A stretch of 64,000 bases of DNA from Dermanyssus gallinae. Taxonomy: Eukaryota; Arthropoda; Arachnida; Mesostigmata; Dermanyssidae. Shown here piece after piece: positions 24,219 to 35,517 of the stretch (position 1 is the first letter of the stretch; each line of letters opens with the position of its first letter). The stretch spans positions 62,001 through 126,000 of the forward strand of contig QVRM01003977.1 of assembly GCA_003439945.1 (NCBI GenBank), given 5' to 3'. Made by a program: the position numbers and the translations under genes. The notes under the pieces are model-generated. The model ran no database searches. It had not been told where the DNA came from and saw only the letters and a program-made list of their open reading frames with translations.

Positions 24219-24289
<71 letters not shown>
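24219..24289. repeat. (TA)n microsatellite
   Basis: Pure AT dinucleotide run. Confidence 0.95.
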
Positions 24290-24292
<3 letters not shown>

Positions 24293-24658
24293 GTTTACTC
24301 ATATATGTGTACACATAGTCCTGTATATAAGCGCACACACATACAGGTAGGCTAAGAATTTATCATATACTCGTATATATATATAGTTAGATGTGTTGCG
24401 GTAATCCCACAGATAAAGACATCTTCTACGAAGCTTGGCCTGCCAAGGTCGTCCATTGAACCGATCCAAACAAGAAATGCCCATGGGGGGAAATTCGTTG
24501 CACGTGAATTCTATAGCAATGACGCAGCTATCAAGAAGAGATAAATCTTTGATAGATGACTGGAGACGAAATCAAAGAAGAGACATCTTAATGTATTGAT
24601 ATATGGCTTATAGATGGCGTCGACTTTGCCATTCTTGCCTGCGCAGAATGACTACTCT

Positions 24659-24660
<2 letters not shown>

Positions 24661-24723
<63 letters not shown>

Positions 24724-24726
24724 TAT
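24661..24726. repeat. (TA)n microsatellite
   Basis: Pure AT dinucleotide run. The 750 bp that follow (to 25555) hold no supported gene. Confidence 0.95.
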
Positions 24727-25579
24727 AAGAACTTTTTTCAAGTAATCTAATATATATCACTTACGTGCGTATACGCGGTAAAATATTTTTTACGTTTTAT
24801 TGCCGTGGAACTTTCTACTTTTTTAAAAGGATTAAAACCTAGAACACCTGAACAAAGAGGGGTGGTGCTCCAAGAAGACTGCTTGAAAAAATATTTTTTT
24901 CGAACGATTTACGTACACACGTATCGTTTATCGGTGAAACATTTAAGATATTTGTAGTTATTGTGAAAATGTCGCCAATGAGAGCAAATATCTTCGGCAA
25001 AACAGCAAAGAATAAGGGCGCGCGTCATATCAGCGATAAAAATGTAATCAACAGGACAGCCATTGCTAAATTCTAGCACCTAGCGTTCATTGCATGAAAG
25101 TCGTTTTAATTGGCATGAAGAAACGCCGTATAGCTGCAGATAAGCACGCTTGTCTTCCGACGGGACAGGCCGTTGCAATAAAGGCAAGAATGGACTATGT
25201 GTGAACTTGATCAACACATTTAATCTACGTAGTGTGCTACGTGAGGTTATACTAGTACTTTATATAAATAAATATTGATTGATCTTCGTCACTCGGTTAC
25301 ACATGAGTTTCCAACGCCGACTTGACTCGGATACGGCGGAAAGGCGAGTTCGTTGCCCGTAGGCAATAAATCGATGATCGACGCAGTGATTTCGCGTTGA
25401 TTTTTAACCTATATATACCCTCTGGAGCAAAAACTGGCATGCTCTCCTATCACCGGTTGCCACAGCGACTCTGATATCCGTCAGGAAAGAAGCAGTCTTG
25501 TAAGTTTGTATACATACATGTTAACTGTTGTTTAACGTTGGTACATTTAAGTGCGTCACAATATATATATATATATATA

Positions 25580-25611
25580 CATAGTGTGTTCAAAACGTAT
25601 CGCGACTTTTG
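25580..25611 (+). repeat. mariner left terminal inverted repeat
   Basis: Pairs with 26869-26900; the inner block CGCGACTTTTG is identical in both. Confidence 0.9.
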
Positions 25612-25633
25612 TGTTTTTTCAAAAATTATTCAT

Positions 25634-26695
25634 TTATTCATGAATATCTATTTTGTCCCCTTCAAAGTAATCCCCATGAGATATTATACACTTGTGCCAA
25701 CGGTTTTTCCAATCTTCGAAGCACTTCAAAAAACCATTTTTTTAAATCTTGTTCAGCTCCTCCTTCGATGCCGTCTTTATCTCGTCAAGCGTAGCGTAAC
25801 GTCGTCCTTTCATGGGCCTCTTCAGTTTAGGGAACAAGAAAAAGTCACAGGGGGCCAGATCTGGGGAATACGGTGGCTGCGGCATCATTAGTGTGTTGTT
25901 TTTGGCCAAAAACTCGCGCACAAGCAACGATGTGTGAGCAGGGGCGTTATCGTGGTGCAAAAGCCAATTTTTGTTCTTCCACAAATCCGGGCGTTTCTGG
26001 CGGATTGCTTCGCGCAAATTGCGCATAACTTGCAGGTAATATTCCTTATTGACCGTTTTACCCTGTGGCAAGAACTCCTGATGCACCACGCCCCTGCAAT
26101 CGAAGAAAACTGTCAGCAAAACTTTCACATTCGACCGAACTTGGCGCGCTTTTTTCGGTCTTGGTTCGTGCGGCAGCTTCCATTGAGATGATTGAGCTTT
26201 GGTTTCCACGTCATAACCATAAACCCACGATTCGTCACCAGTTATGACCCTCTAGAGCAAATTTGGGTCGTCGCGGACAGAGTCCAACATCTCATTAGCA
26301 ATGTTCATGCGATGCTGTTTTTGGTCGCAATTGAGCAATTTTGGTACGAATTTCGCGGCGACCCGTCTCATGCCCAAATCATTGATAAAAATCGAATGGC
26401 ACGAGCCAATCGATATGTTTAGGTCCTCAGCAACTTCTCTAACGGTGATTCGACGATTGGCCAATACCATTTTCTCCACTTCATTAATTTTTTCGTCTGT
26501 TGTTGAAGTGCTCGGGCGTCCGGCACGCTCGTCGTCGTTCACATCTTCTCGGCCTTCTGAGAACATTTTGTACCACCGATAAACGTTGCTTCGGTCCAAG
26601 GTAGCGTCTCCGTATGCCACAGTCAACATTCGGAATGCATCCGCGCACTTAATTTCGTTTTTCACACAAAATTTGATACAGGTTCTTTGATCCAT
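25634..26695 (-). pseudogene. mariner transposase with two in-frame stops
   Basis: DDE/D transposase that cuts and joins the element at TA. On minus the frame opens with MDQRTCIKFCVKNEIK and runs 353 sense/stop positions to TAA at 25634-25636, the usual mariner length. The N-terminal half has the paired helix-turn-helix DNA-binding region ('NVYRWYKMFSEGR', 'RITVREVAEDLNISIGS'). The catalytic part shows 'TGDESW' (first Asp), 'HHDNAPAHTS' (second Asp) and 'YSPDLAPCDFFLFPKLK' (third Asp of D,D34D). Only two lesions are seen: TAG at 26252-26254, just before the first catalytic block, and TAA at 25742-25744, with the C-terminal 'CFEDWKNRWHKC' tail still in frame after it. There is no frameshift, which suggests recent inactivation. 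Confidence 0.93.
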
Positions 26696-26868
26696 TTTTT
26701 TGAATAGGTAAAAATCGAAGACGATCCAAAACACGTGCAAGCAAAGCAGCTGTCAACAATTAAGTGAACATTCAAAATGGCCGAGCTTGTCGGCATAAGT
26801 GAGAGACATGAGTACCAACATAACGCCACAAAAAATCGAAATTCGAATATACGTAACCCGCGAAAATT

Positions 26869-26899
26869 CAAAAGTCGCGATAACGATTGAACACACCTC

Positions 26900-26900
<1 letters not shown>
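26869..26900 (-). repeat. mariner right terminal inverted repeat
   Basis: 5' end of the element relative to transposase transcription; about 26 of 32 positions match the left repeat by eye. Confidence 0.9.

Positions 26901-26942
<42 letters not shown>
26901..26942. repeat. (TA)n microsatellite flanking mariner
   Basis: AT run directly abutting the mariner right end. Confidence 0.95.
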
Positions 26943-26947
<5 letters not shown>

Positions 26948-26949
26948 CC

Positions 26950-28280
26950 GCTTTTAGATTGCTTGACGACAGACTAGGTAACGTGGCCCCTTTGCAAAGG
27001 TCCTTGTAACTTTTGTCATCATTTTGTTAAAAAAGTCAAAGGTTAACTAACCTGACCCACGTTATTTAACTAAGTCTGCCAAACAGCGCTGAACTGCTAT
27101 TTAGGAACTTCCTTTATCGCATACTTAATTTACCTCCACGGATGGTTCTGCCCAATCTGGGCATCTTATGCTATTTAAAGTGCATGAGACAGCATGCGTT
27201 ACTTATAACCCGTCCCTTTTAGTCAGGACTTCTGTTAGGTTAGATAAAACTGTCCAGAAAGCTCCACTAGATCCGGCAGAAAGGTTGCAAGCTGTGCTAG
27301 ATTGACAAATATGTTAGTTTTTTGTTAAATGGCATTAAATTAGCATTGCATAAGAAATCTACCTGAACATGTAAGACTTTATTATATTAAAATGTGTCTT
27401 TATTTCTCATTTAATTGGAGATAGTTTTCCTATGTGTAAAATAAAATCACATTTTCGCTTTTTTTGTAGCTGTGTGTCCAAAACCAATAATATTCACGCT
27501 GCTCGAGCATGCAAACGAATAGAAAAACTGCCCGCTCGCGGGAGAGAATCTGAACTCACGACCGTTCAGATTAGGCTAGACTTTGGTTTTACTGTTGTTT
27601 TCAGGTCAACTTGCTCAATACGTTTGTGCTGCGTGAATTCCTATGATGTTTGTTTCACATTGCGACCTGGCAATTTGTTTCGTTTGTGTCAAATTATCTG
27701 GTGAAATTTTTTTGGTAGCGTGTTGCTTCTAGCAGAATTGCACGACTTACAGATCCCTGACATCTGTCACTTATGCGTCGTGTGGGGTCGTACGCACGAT
27801 TTAACGTAGCAAATCTGGACCAGATCTGAAGAAGCTGTTTAATTTAATTGCGACAAATATCGCGTCTTGTTGGAAACAGAAAAGTCCAACAAAAATATAC
27901 TGTACACGACTAGTTTTTCGAAGCGAACGTAAAAAGAGGTTTTGCAGACAAGGTGAACGTGGCCAGCATATACCCCCGGGTGAATTGCGCTCTTAATACA
28001 TTGTAAATGCAAGCATTGATTGATCTAATAATATCACAGCGGCTTGCGTACCACACTGTTCGATCTTAGGCACTATGCGGGCACACTGCAGCAGTTTGAC
28101 GTTGTCGATTCCCCACCGAAATGCACGAATAGCTCCAATGAATTTGTACTAAAATAAACGTGAATTGCGATACTAAGCGCAATCCTGTATTTAGATTGGC
28201 ATGCTTGAGATAAATACATCATCATTCCGTTACATGAAGCTCTCTTTTCTTTCCGTTCACCCACTTGATTTTAATTTTTG
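26950..28280. other. intergenic, no supported gene
   Basis: AT-rich sequence with no open frame over 90 codons and no recognisable motif. Confidence 0.5.
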
Positions 28281-28385
28281 TGCTATTATTTTTTTTAATG
28301 TAGATCTTTATCTACTATTATTTTTTAAATGTAGATCTGTATGTACTATTATTTTTTAATGTAGATATTTATGTACTATTATTCA
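28281..28385 (+). repeat. ~34 bp tandem repeat, 3 copies
   Basis: Units of the form ctattattttttaatgtaga followed by tNtNtatgta repeat three times with small indels. Confidence 0.8.
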
Positions 28386-28986
28386 CTTGCTCGTGTATAT
28401 TGATCTGGAATCACTTGATACATAAATCAAAGGAACAATCAGAGAATAAATCCTCAGCGGCACGGAATCAGAACTTTAGTCCTTTTTTTTCTTCCCTCGC
28501 ACTATCGCACTATATATTGATGAATTGATTATTTATTCAATTGACGAAGTGTGTCACGTACAACACATCACATTTTACACGTACATACTAGGGGTGCATA
28601 ACGCTGCGTCTAAAATGCTGCAGTGTGTGGCGCGACGAATCTCTCCCATCTCTTCTGTGGGTAAGGTGTACTGTAATTTCTGCTTACAATAGAGAGCCGA
28701 TATATCGAGCCGAGAGCAGGTCACTAACTGCTCGTCTTGTTCAAGCGTTACTAAATTCTTTGCCCTGAGGGGCTGACAAAAAAAGCGTGGGGTTTCATCC
28801 ATGGTTAGCTAAACGCTATGATACTGCCTCATTATAGTGTAGCGCTATTTATTGTGACGCAACGCACGCGACTGTCATATTTGTCCGCAACACTCATGCA
28901 AGGAAGCATTGCACTTCAAAACTGCAGAACTACTAGTTTAGATGAGCGGCAACTTACGGAAACGAAAGCGAACGGATCAGATATAT

Positions 28987-29105
<119 letters not shown>

Positions 29106-29279
29106 AAGAAAAAGAGAGAGAAAAAGCTGACACCAGAGAAACTTCTGATTGAAGCATAAGTGCTCTCATTACAGGCTGCGAAGCATCGTCTAAAAACGAC
29201 ATTTTGCAGACTGCCGACAGCCCGCTAATCTCTGATCGTGACCGCGATCATTCAATTCAATCGACTGCATCGAAACAAC

Positions 29280-29372
29280 AAAAATAGAAACACGACAACA
29301 ACAATAACAACAACAACAACAACAAAACAACGCAAATGGAGAAACAACAACAATAAGAACAACAACAACGAC
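29280..29372 (+). repeat. (CAA)n trinucleotide repeat
   Basis: Imperfect CAA/ACA array; followed at 29508-29540 by a short (GAT)n run. Confidence 0.8.
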
Positions 29373-29717
29373 AGCGTATACGCATGCATTTGTATGACGA
29401 GTTGTGCCAGCTGAATGTGGTGGTGTCTACTGGAGTGTTTTGGTTCGCACGTTTGACCGAAGTCGCGCTGGTGAAGTTGGCTTCTATGCAAGCAGCGTGA
29501 CAGATAGTGATGATGATAATGATGATGATGATGATGATGCTGACACGGGGGGCGGGGGCAAGGTCCGTTCACGCACCCATGCACGCACGGATGCGGCGCG
29601 TATGAACGGCGGATGCATCGTTCCACTGGCCATCACAGAAAGCTACGTTACGTTCTTTGGACGGCCAACATCTCAGAACAAGAACACTACCAACTGTAGT
29701 ATTAATAGTAATAGTAG

Positions 29718-29916
29718 TGTTTTCGGGCTGACCCTCAGCCCCAAGATTTAACGAAGTCCACGGAACTGTTGTTCACATTACTGCTTCATAGACAGACGAC
29801 CCCCATAAATACAAATGTGCGGCAACAATCGGGTTCGAACTCGCGCACCTGCTATGTGTCTCCTCCGGTTGCGAGTAGGCGCAGACTTAAGCCACCACGC
29901 CACCACCGGGCTCGAC
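29718..29916 (-). repeat. tRNA-derived SINE, family A, copy 3
   Basis: Nearly complete minus-strand copy. The head at the right contains the A-box-like 'gtggcttaagtc' (complement near 29886-29897) and a B box 'gagttcgaaccc'. The body runs to 29718, ending against an 'agtagt' microsatellite. It is inverted relative to copy 4 about 250 bp away. Confidence 0.85.
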
Positions 29917-30162
29917 AGAAGTAATAGTACTAGAAGAAGTATTATTAGTAGTAATAGTAGTAGCAATAGAAATTGTATGGTTCCAGTTCCTCGCCTCTTC
30001 CTGAGGCCATTTAGGTGAGAGGTTTTTAGTGGGTATTATGCCAACAACATCGGCATCGAGCCCCACACTAACCGCTCTGGGTGTGCGTAAACGCATTTTT
30101 CCCTCTCACCATTATAAAAAAAAAAAAAAAAATAGAAATTGTAGCTGAGTAGTAGTAGTAGT

Positions 30163-30366
30163 GTCGAGCAGTGTCGGTGGCGTGGTGGCTTAAGTCTGCG
30201 CCTTGCAACCGGAGGAGACGGTTCATAGGTGCGCGGGTTCGAGCCTCACCGTTGTTGCACCGATTTGTATTTATGGGGGTCGTCCGTCTATGAAGCAGTA
30301 ATGTCAAAAACAGTTCCGTGGACTTCGTTAAATCTTGGCTGAGGGACAACAGCCCGAAAACTTTAC
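30163..30366 (+). repeat. tRNA-derived SINE, family A, copy 4 (most complete)
   Basis: Plus-strand copy. The head has A-box 'gtggcttaagtctg' near 30183 and B-box 'gggttcgagcc' near 30235. The spacing and the extra stem region between them are like a class II (Ser/Leu-type) tRNA. The body 'ggtcgtccgtctatgaagca' … 'gttaaatcttggctgaggg' follows, ending in 'cgaaaacttta' and then a TAG/AGT microsatellite tail. Pol III transcription from the internal boxes would be expected for this type. Confidence 0.85.
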
Positions 30367-30872
30367 GTTTAGTAGAAGTCATAATTACTAGAAGAAGTAT
30401 TACTAGTAGTAGTAGTAGTAGCAATAGACTTTGTAGCTGAGTAGCAGTAATAGTCGTAGTTGTAGTAGTAGTGGCAGCAGTAGCTAAAGTGATTGTAATC
30501 GCTATCGTCCTCGTCGTAGCAGGGCTGCAGAAACATCAGCTTCATACACATAGCAGGGGCTAGCGGCGTGTAGCGGCGGCGAAGTGGCGTCAATCGCGCG
30601 GAGCGAGTAAACCTAACTGAAGTGACGGCTGGTTGGCAGGCAGGCAGGATGAATGACTGCCTGCCTGACGGATTATAGAACGGACGATCACAGATGAGGC
30701 CGACCGGACGAACCCCGCCATGGTGGCCACGCCATGACACACACATGATCGGGATTGGCGGTGTGGCGTGGTGTGAAGCCGGCAACTGAAGGCAACAGCC
30801 ACAGCACAGAGGCAGCCAACGAAGTCGCAAGTCCTGTCCACACATCCACAGCCAGCATGCTGTCGAACCCAC

Positions 30873-31025
30873 TAAAGTTTCGGCTGACTTCGCCAGAGTC
30901 ACGGAAATGTTTTCACATTGCTCATGACGGACCCCATAATACAAATGTGCAACGTGGGCTCGAACCCGCGCACCATGTGTCTCCCCGGTTGCGAGCGGAG
31001 CTTAAGCACACGCCCCGGGCTCGAC
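30873..31025 (-). repeat. tRNA-derived SINE, family A, copy 5 (eroded)
   Basis: Minus-strand copy with the same block order but many small deletions (for example cggaccccataatacaaatg). B-box complement 'gggctcgaacccg' lies near 30957-30969. Confidence 0.8.
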
Positions 31026-31200
31026 TGTCGAACCTCACTAAGGTGCTTTACAGCCAAAGGTGAACACCCGCAATCAGATAGATTAGGTGACTCTCGACTC
31101 TCGGCAGCTGGCAACTGGTTTGCTGCAACGGACACTGCGCGACCGTTCGCGCACTGGCGTACGAACATATACTATCAACTAACCAACCAACCAATCAACC

Positions 31201-31621
31201 AATCAACCAGCTACAGCCTGCAGATTAGCTTGGCAACATTCAGCATTCAGGAATCGTGCAGGAACTAAAGTGTACGAGGTGCGTTGTCCTGATGTGAGAA
31301 AGTTTTCCCTCGTTTGGTCGTTGATCAGTGGCTCACCAACTAGTATAACTTTATTTTTTTTTGTACATATTATATAGCATTACTATAGTAACTACTATAA
31401 CTAACTGCCAAGCAATCAATCAACCAGCTACAGCCTGCAGATTAGCTTGGCAACATTCAGCATTCAGGAATCGTGCAGGAACTAAAGCGTACGAGGTGCG
31501 TTGTCCTGATGTGAGAAAGTTTCCCTTCGTTTGGCCGTTGATCAGTGGCTCACCAACTAGTATAACTTTATTTTTTCTTGTACATATTATATAACATTAC
31601 TATAGTAACTACTATAACTAT
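31201..31621 (+). repeat. tandem duplication, ~204 bp units at a 217 bp period
   Basis: 31201-31404 and 31418-31621 are near-identical, from 'aatcaaccagctacagcctg' to 'atagtaactactataacta', with only a few substitutions. The duplication therefore looks recent. Confidence 0.9.
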
Positions 31622-31639
31622 AATTTAGCGCACTATAAC

Positions 31640-32400
31640 TATTATAGGCAACTACTATACTACTAAAACCTAGCGCAATTAGTGGTAGAGTAGAGTGGGC
31701 CAACGCTAAGTGATTATATGGCCTCGTTACATTTGCGAAGGACTAAAGCGGAAGGTGAGAATATGGGCTCGAAAAACACGAAATCCGTGAAATCTTCCTT
31801 ATAGTTCTGCTTTCCTCATTGTTCTTTTTCTAAGGCAATGACATTCTTTCTAGAAGCTTAACGTGGGTAGCTTTGTTTGGCAAGTTGAAGTAGCTTTTTG
31901 AACATTTATGTCACTATCGCAAACATAACATGCGTTAAAAGAAAAGCTGTTGAATGCTGCGCAAACTACAATGTACCATTACAATCTAAGTAGCATAATC
32001 CCTAAGCATCTTGTAGTCCAATTTTGAATTTTCTGGAAAGGTCGTGAACAATATGGCTGTGACGGTTAGTGCCTATTGTGCGTCCTACCCTTTTGGCGAA
32101 TGACATTTATTTGGAGTAAAGAAAAAACCAGTTTTGTAAATGGGAAGTGTTTGCTGTAGTCGGACGAGCTGTGCTAATCGGAAGATTTAGCGATAATAAA
32201 ACGCAACCGTGTCCTTAGAGACGTGCTCTAAATGTAGGCAGCTACAGAGACATTGAGGCCTGTAAATCGTGCTCACTTATATACTTTTTATCTTTTAAAA
32301 ACAAGCCTACCATATATATATATATATATATATATATAATGATTTTGGCACAACAATAAGTAGAAGCGGCAAACAGCGGGAAACGCTGAGAGTGCCTTCG
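31640..32400. other. intergenic, no supported gene
   Basis: No open frame of note; a short (TA)n run lies at 32312-32338. Confidence 0.5.
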
Positions 32401-32410
32401 ATTCTGATAT

Positions 32411-32982
32411 TGTGACGAAGTTTCACTTCCTCTGGCCAGTACGACGATAGACCAGCCACCCACAACACCGTATGTGCATAACGGCGCAATTCAAATCTAC
32501 TTCAACGGACCACGACCAGCGGCCACAGCGCCCAACGTTCACCGACCGACACATATCTCAACCAACCACAGCCTTTCGCGCCGAAACACCAACGACATCC
32601 GCCGTCCAAAACGATCATCGGTCGACACCTGGAGAGGGTCGACCTATGATCGGCAATCTAAGTCAGACCTAAATTAACCTGTATTCGTATACGAAACAAA
32701 CACAAACCACTGTAAATTTCGACCGATATGAGAGCGGGTTCTGAGACTCTTTTGGGTGTCAGCACGCCGCGGTGTCTTGTGAGTCAATAAATAGACCGAG
32801 CAACCTGGCTTAAAACACACTCGTTGCTCGGTCATGCACTAGACCATATGCTACGTGTTGTCATTCTTCGTTCCTGAGTTCCTCGTGCTGCAGTACCTGT
32901 CCGGCTGAGTCTACATCCCCCGAGCGGACCAGCGTAACACAACAACGTTACATTTGGTGGAGATGCTGGGTACAACGTTACA
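32411..32982 (+). repeat. 5' LTR of non-autonomous element
   Basis: Begins TGTGACGAAGTT and ends TACAACGTTACA. It shares long blocks with 34558-35923, such as 'agagggtcgacctatgatcg', 'gagagcgggttctga' and 'cgttgctcgg'. It contains a segment near 32786 (gtcaataaatag) matching the AATAAA-containing block of the other LTR (35719-35732). The last 30 bp repeat the end of the LTR plus a PBS-like sequence. Confidence 0.8.
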
Positions 32983-32984
32983 TT

Positions 32985-33002
32985 TGGTGGAGATGCCTCG
33001 AT
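32985..33002 (+). promoter_or_regulatory. primer binding site candidate
   Basis: TGGTGGAGATGCCTCGAT starts two bases after LTR1. TGG matches the CCA end of a tRNA; the tRNA species was not assigned. A second copy of TGGTGGAGATGC lies inside the LTR at 32955-32966. Confidence 0.55.
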
Positions 33003-33054
33003 CTCTCTCTACCACCGGACGGCGAACCAACCGAGGCGACAACGGACGATCCCA

Positions 33055-33594
33055 GTGAGCAACGTTACATTTGGTAGCGATGCGGTGAGCAACGTTACAT
33101 ACCAACGGACGGCGTACCAACCGAAGCGACAATGGACGACGACGAAACAGCACACGGAACGCGACGAAGAGAATCAATACCAGTTCACGGACCTAGACCC
33201 CCGTCCAGCCACGTCAATCGTTCCAGACTCACGTCCAGCCATGTCAACCGTTCCAGACCCACGTTCAGCCACGTCAGCCGTTCCAGACCCACGTTCAGCC
33301 ACGTCAGCCGTTCCAGACTCACGTCCAGTCACGCCAATCGTTCCAGACTCCCGTCCAGTAACGTCTACCGTTCCAGGCTCCCATCGAGCCAGCTCAACAG
33401 ACCCAGACTCGCATCCAGCTATCTCTACCGCCGACCGCCACTTCAGCCATCATGGACAATCAAAGGTTTCCGGACGAACGACAGTTCTATCTGCCCAGCC
33501 AGGACATGACGACACGGCGCACGGACCGCATCAAACGACGACCGAGCACGGGCGAACCACGACCGACCACGGGCGAACCACGACCGACCATTAA
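33055..33594 (+). CDS. repeat-rich ORF of the LTR element (180 codons)
   Basis: I do not recognise a function. The frame opens with MSNVTFGSDAVSNV and is dominated by a ten-residue repeat of the form VPDSRPATS-x encoded by a 30 bp tandem array. It ends in repeated TTTDHGR-like units. Composition (Pro, Thr, Ser, Asp, Arg) suggests a disordered polypeptide. No gag zinc knuckle is present. Overlapping frames are also open because of the repeats, so translation is uncertain. Confidence 0.3.
   Translation: MSNVTFGSDAVSNVTYQRTAYQPKRQWTTTKQHTERDEENQYQFTDLDPRPATSIVPDSRPAMSTVPDPRSATSAVPDPRSATSAVPDSRPVTPIVPDSRPVTSTVPGSHRASSTDPDSHPAISTADRHFSHHGQSKVSGRTTVLSAQPGHDDTAHGPHQTTTEHGRTTTDHGRTTTDH
33192..33425 (+). 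repeat. 30 bp tandem repeat, ~7-8 units
   Basis: Units of the type gttccagactcacgtccagc followed by catgtcaacc; the 30 bp period keeps the reading frame. Confidence 0.85.
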
Positions 33595-33786
33595 CATCGA
33601 CCAAACAGCGAACGCCAGTCCACCCCCTTCCGCCAACACGACCACGACTTCGACAACTATGCCGACCACGACGACAGTGCCAATGACAGCCACGCACGAC
33701 AACAATGCAGACCACGACCTCGACAACAACCATGACCGCAGTGCCACTACAGCCACATCCACGACGACGCTCACCGACCACGACCA

Positions 33787-33985
33787 CCGAAGCCGACGAC
33801 GCTCACCGACCACGGCCGCCGAAGCCGACGACGCACCCCGACCACGGCCACCGAAGCCGACGACGCACCCCGACCACGGCCACCGAAGCCGATGACGCTC
33901 CCCGACCACGGGCACCGAAGCCGACGACGCACCCCGACCACGGCCACCGAAGCCGACGACGCTCCTCGACCACGACACCGTCCAT
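33787..33985 (+). repeat. 32 bp tandem repeat, ~6 units
   Basis: 'ccgaagccgacgacg' recurs at 33787, 33819, 33851 and 33883 and onwards every 32 bp. Because 32 is not a multiple of three, each unit shifts the frame, and several frames on both strands stay open as a by-product. Confidence 0.9.
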
Positions 33986-34049
33986 ACTCGACGAGATCCG
34001 ATAAGCGATCAACCCCGACCACGAACGACGGAGTTCAAGACATAGTACA

Positions 34050-34185
34050 ATCGTTCGTCCTTACCCGGTTTAAAAGCGTACAAGTCGCCCTGGTAAGTTG
34101 CGCAAAACAAGACCGAAATAGGACCATGACCAGCGTTCATTCTTGCCCGGTTTAAAAGCGTACAAGTCGCCCGGGTAAGTTGCGC
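34050..34185 (+). repeat. ~80 bp tandem duplication within LTR element
   Basis: 'cccggtttaaaagcgtacaa' followed by 'gtcgcccNggtaagttgcgca' occurs at about 34064 and 34146. The rest of 33986-34540 has no supported gene. Confidence 0.8.
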
Positions 34186-34540
34186 AGAGATAGACATAGT
34201 TGAACCATTTGCCGTCCACCCAGCGCCATTTGCTTATGAAACTACTTGGGACATCGCCTGGAGGAGTGTAAAGACTGAAAGCGAGAGTTCCACCGCGCGG
34301 GAGTGCACGCCCGTGCCGACTCCACACCACTACTCCGCCCAGGCGAGAGATGTCTCAAGTGACAGCAAGCCTGCATTCAACCCAAACTGTCCGAGCGACA
34401 CATCGGACGACAGCGACCTTCCGACGATCAACAACATGTATGAATTGCCAACCTGTACAGACCAATCTTCAACCTCAACAAACCGACCTGTCCACTAACA
34501 CACGCCAGACCTCCACTGTTGGCTCGGGACGAGCCAATTC

Positions 34541-34557
34541 AGAGGGGGGGGGGGCAG
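34541..34557 (+). promoter_or_regulatory. polypurine tract
   Basis: AGAG followed by G10 and CAG immediately precedes LTR2 (TGTAACG at 34558), as expected for plus-strand priming. Confidence 0.75.
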
Positions 34558-34851
34558 TGTAACGAAGTTACTGTGTACGCATCATAGCGCAATTCAAATA
34601 AGTTCTAACCGACCACGTCCAACGGCTACAACGCTCGCGCCAGAATCTCAACGTACACAACGTTCACCGAATGATGCATGTCTCAACCGAACAAGACATG
34701 TCTCAACCAGCCAGCGGAGAACAGCCACAGCCTTTCGCGCCGAAACCCCAACGTCCTCCGCCGTCCAAACGATCATCGGCCGACATCGGGAGAGGGTCGA
34801 CCTATGATCGGCAGTCCAAGTCAAACAGTCACTTAACCTGTATTCCTAACA

Positions 34852-34896
34852 AAAGAGAGAAATACTTACACTCCCGCCCTTTAACCGCGATTTAAT
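34852..34896 (-). other. 28S rRNA-like segment (3' end of insertion)
   Basis: On minus, …TTTAAATCGCGGTTAAAGGG… continuing GCGGGAGTGTAAGTATTTCTC resembles the eukaryotic 28S region GCGCGGGTAAACGGCGGGAG / TAACTATGACTCTCTTAAGG, recalled from memory. Core block matches are clear (GGCGGGAGT, CTCTCTT), with scattered differences and a 2-base gap. Confidence 0.5.
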
Positions 34897-35491
34897 ACGC
34901 GCGGACCCGAACGGGAGTGCCCACCAGCCCGAATTGACAGGCCGGCAGATCCCCCACCCTCCCCCCTATCGAGGTTCGGAATGGGGGTACCACACTACTC
35001 CACCGTACCGATTAGACGCGTTCACCTCGCGATTCCGCGTTACACCCCAGAATATACATTCCTCCCGAAGGACGTCTGACCACTCCAGAGCAGGGGTTCC
35101 CCGTAAAATACGGGGCCAGAAGGTCCTCTCGACCGGTGGTCTGCGTTCGTGTGGCCACTTCTCACTCATTTTGCCTATTAAGCCAAGGCAGCAGGCGTCC
35201 CGGACGGTACCACCGAGTGTCACTCGGGGCATTAACCGTCCAGCCCGGGGTTCTTCGATGCAGCACAAGCCCCCCGAATTGGCAGTAGCCTTAACAGCCC
35301 TCGAATGGGCCACGACAGGATGACAATATAAATTCGTTGACACCCAAATCTATCGTATGCCTTGCCCCCCGGTTAGTTGTTAACACACGGGAGTGTCAGT
35401 TTTGGGAGTTTGTACCGTCTGACTAGCTTACATAGTGGCTCGTGAAGGTCCCTGCAGCGCACGGAAGTCGCGCACCAGCAGACCAGGCCGG

Positions 35492-35514
35492 TAAGAGAGT
35501 CATAGATACTCCCG
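35492..35514 (-). other. 28S rRNA R2-target-like 23-mer
   Basis: On minus, CGGGAGTAtCTATGACTCTC plus TTA matches the universally conserved 28S R2 target region at 22 of 23 positions (recalled sequence; the one difference is shown in lower case). After TTA the similarity stops, which is about where R2 cleaves. Confidence 0.6.
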
Positions 35515-35517
35515 GGT

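Larger units (their letters stand above)
25580..26900 (-). mobile_element. mariner transposon, full length, 1,321 bp
   Basis: Terminal inverted repeats of ~32 bp bound the element, with TA outside both ends (25578-25579 and 26901-26902). The right end read on minus starts CGAGGTGTGTTCAATCG and the left end CATAGTGTGTTCAAAACG; both continue into TATCGCGACTTTTG. The only coding content is the transposase at 25634-26695 (minus). Length, TA target, ITR length and D,D34D transposase all fit the mariner family. Both flanks are (TA)n tracts. Confidence 0.95.

Noticed and set aside
28281..28385. CRISPR-like spaced repeat
   Set aside because: Three AT-rich units with no distinct spacers; an ordinary minisatellite in a eukaryotic genome.
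33705..34022. Open frames on both strands in the LTR element interior (33487-33978, 33771-34022, 33705-34004 and others)
   Set aside because: They come from a 32 bp GC-rich tandem repeat without stop codons in several frames; the period shifts the frame every unit.
34070..34330. 86-codon minus-strand open frame in the LTR element (…GDLYAFKPGKNER…)
   Set aside because: Spans the 80 bp duplication and runs antisense to the element; no family recognised.
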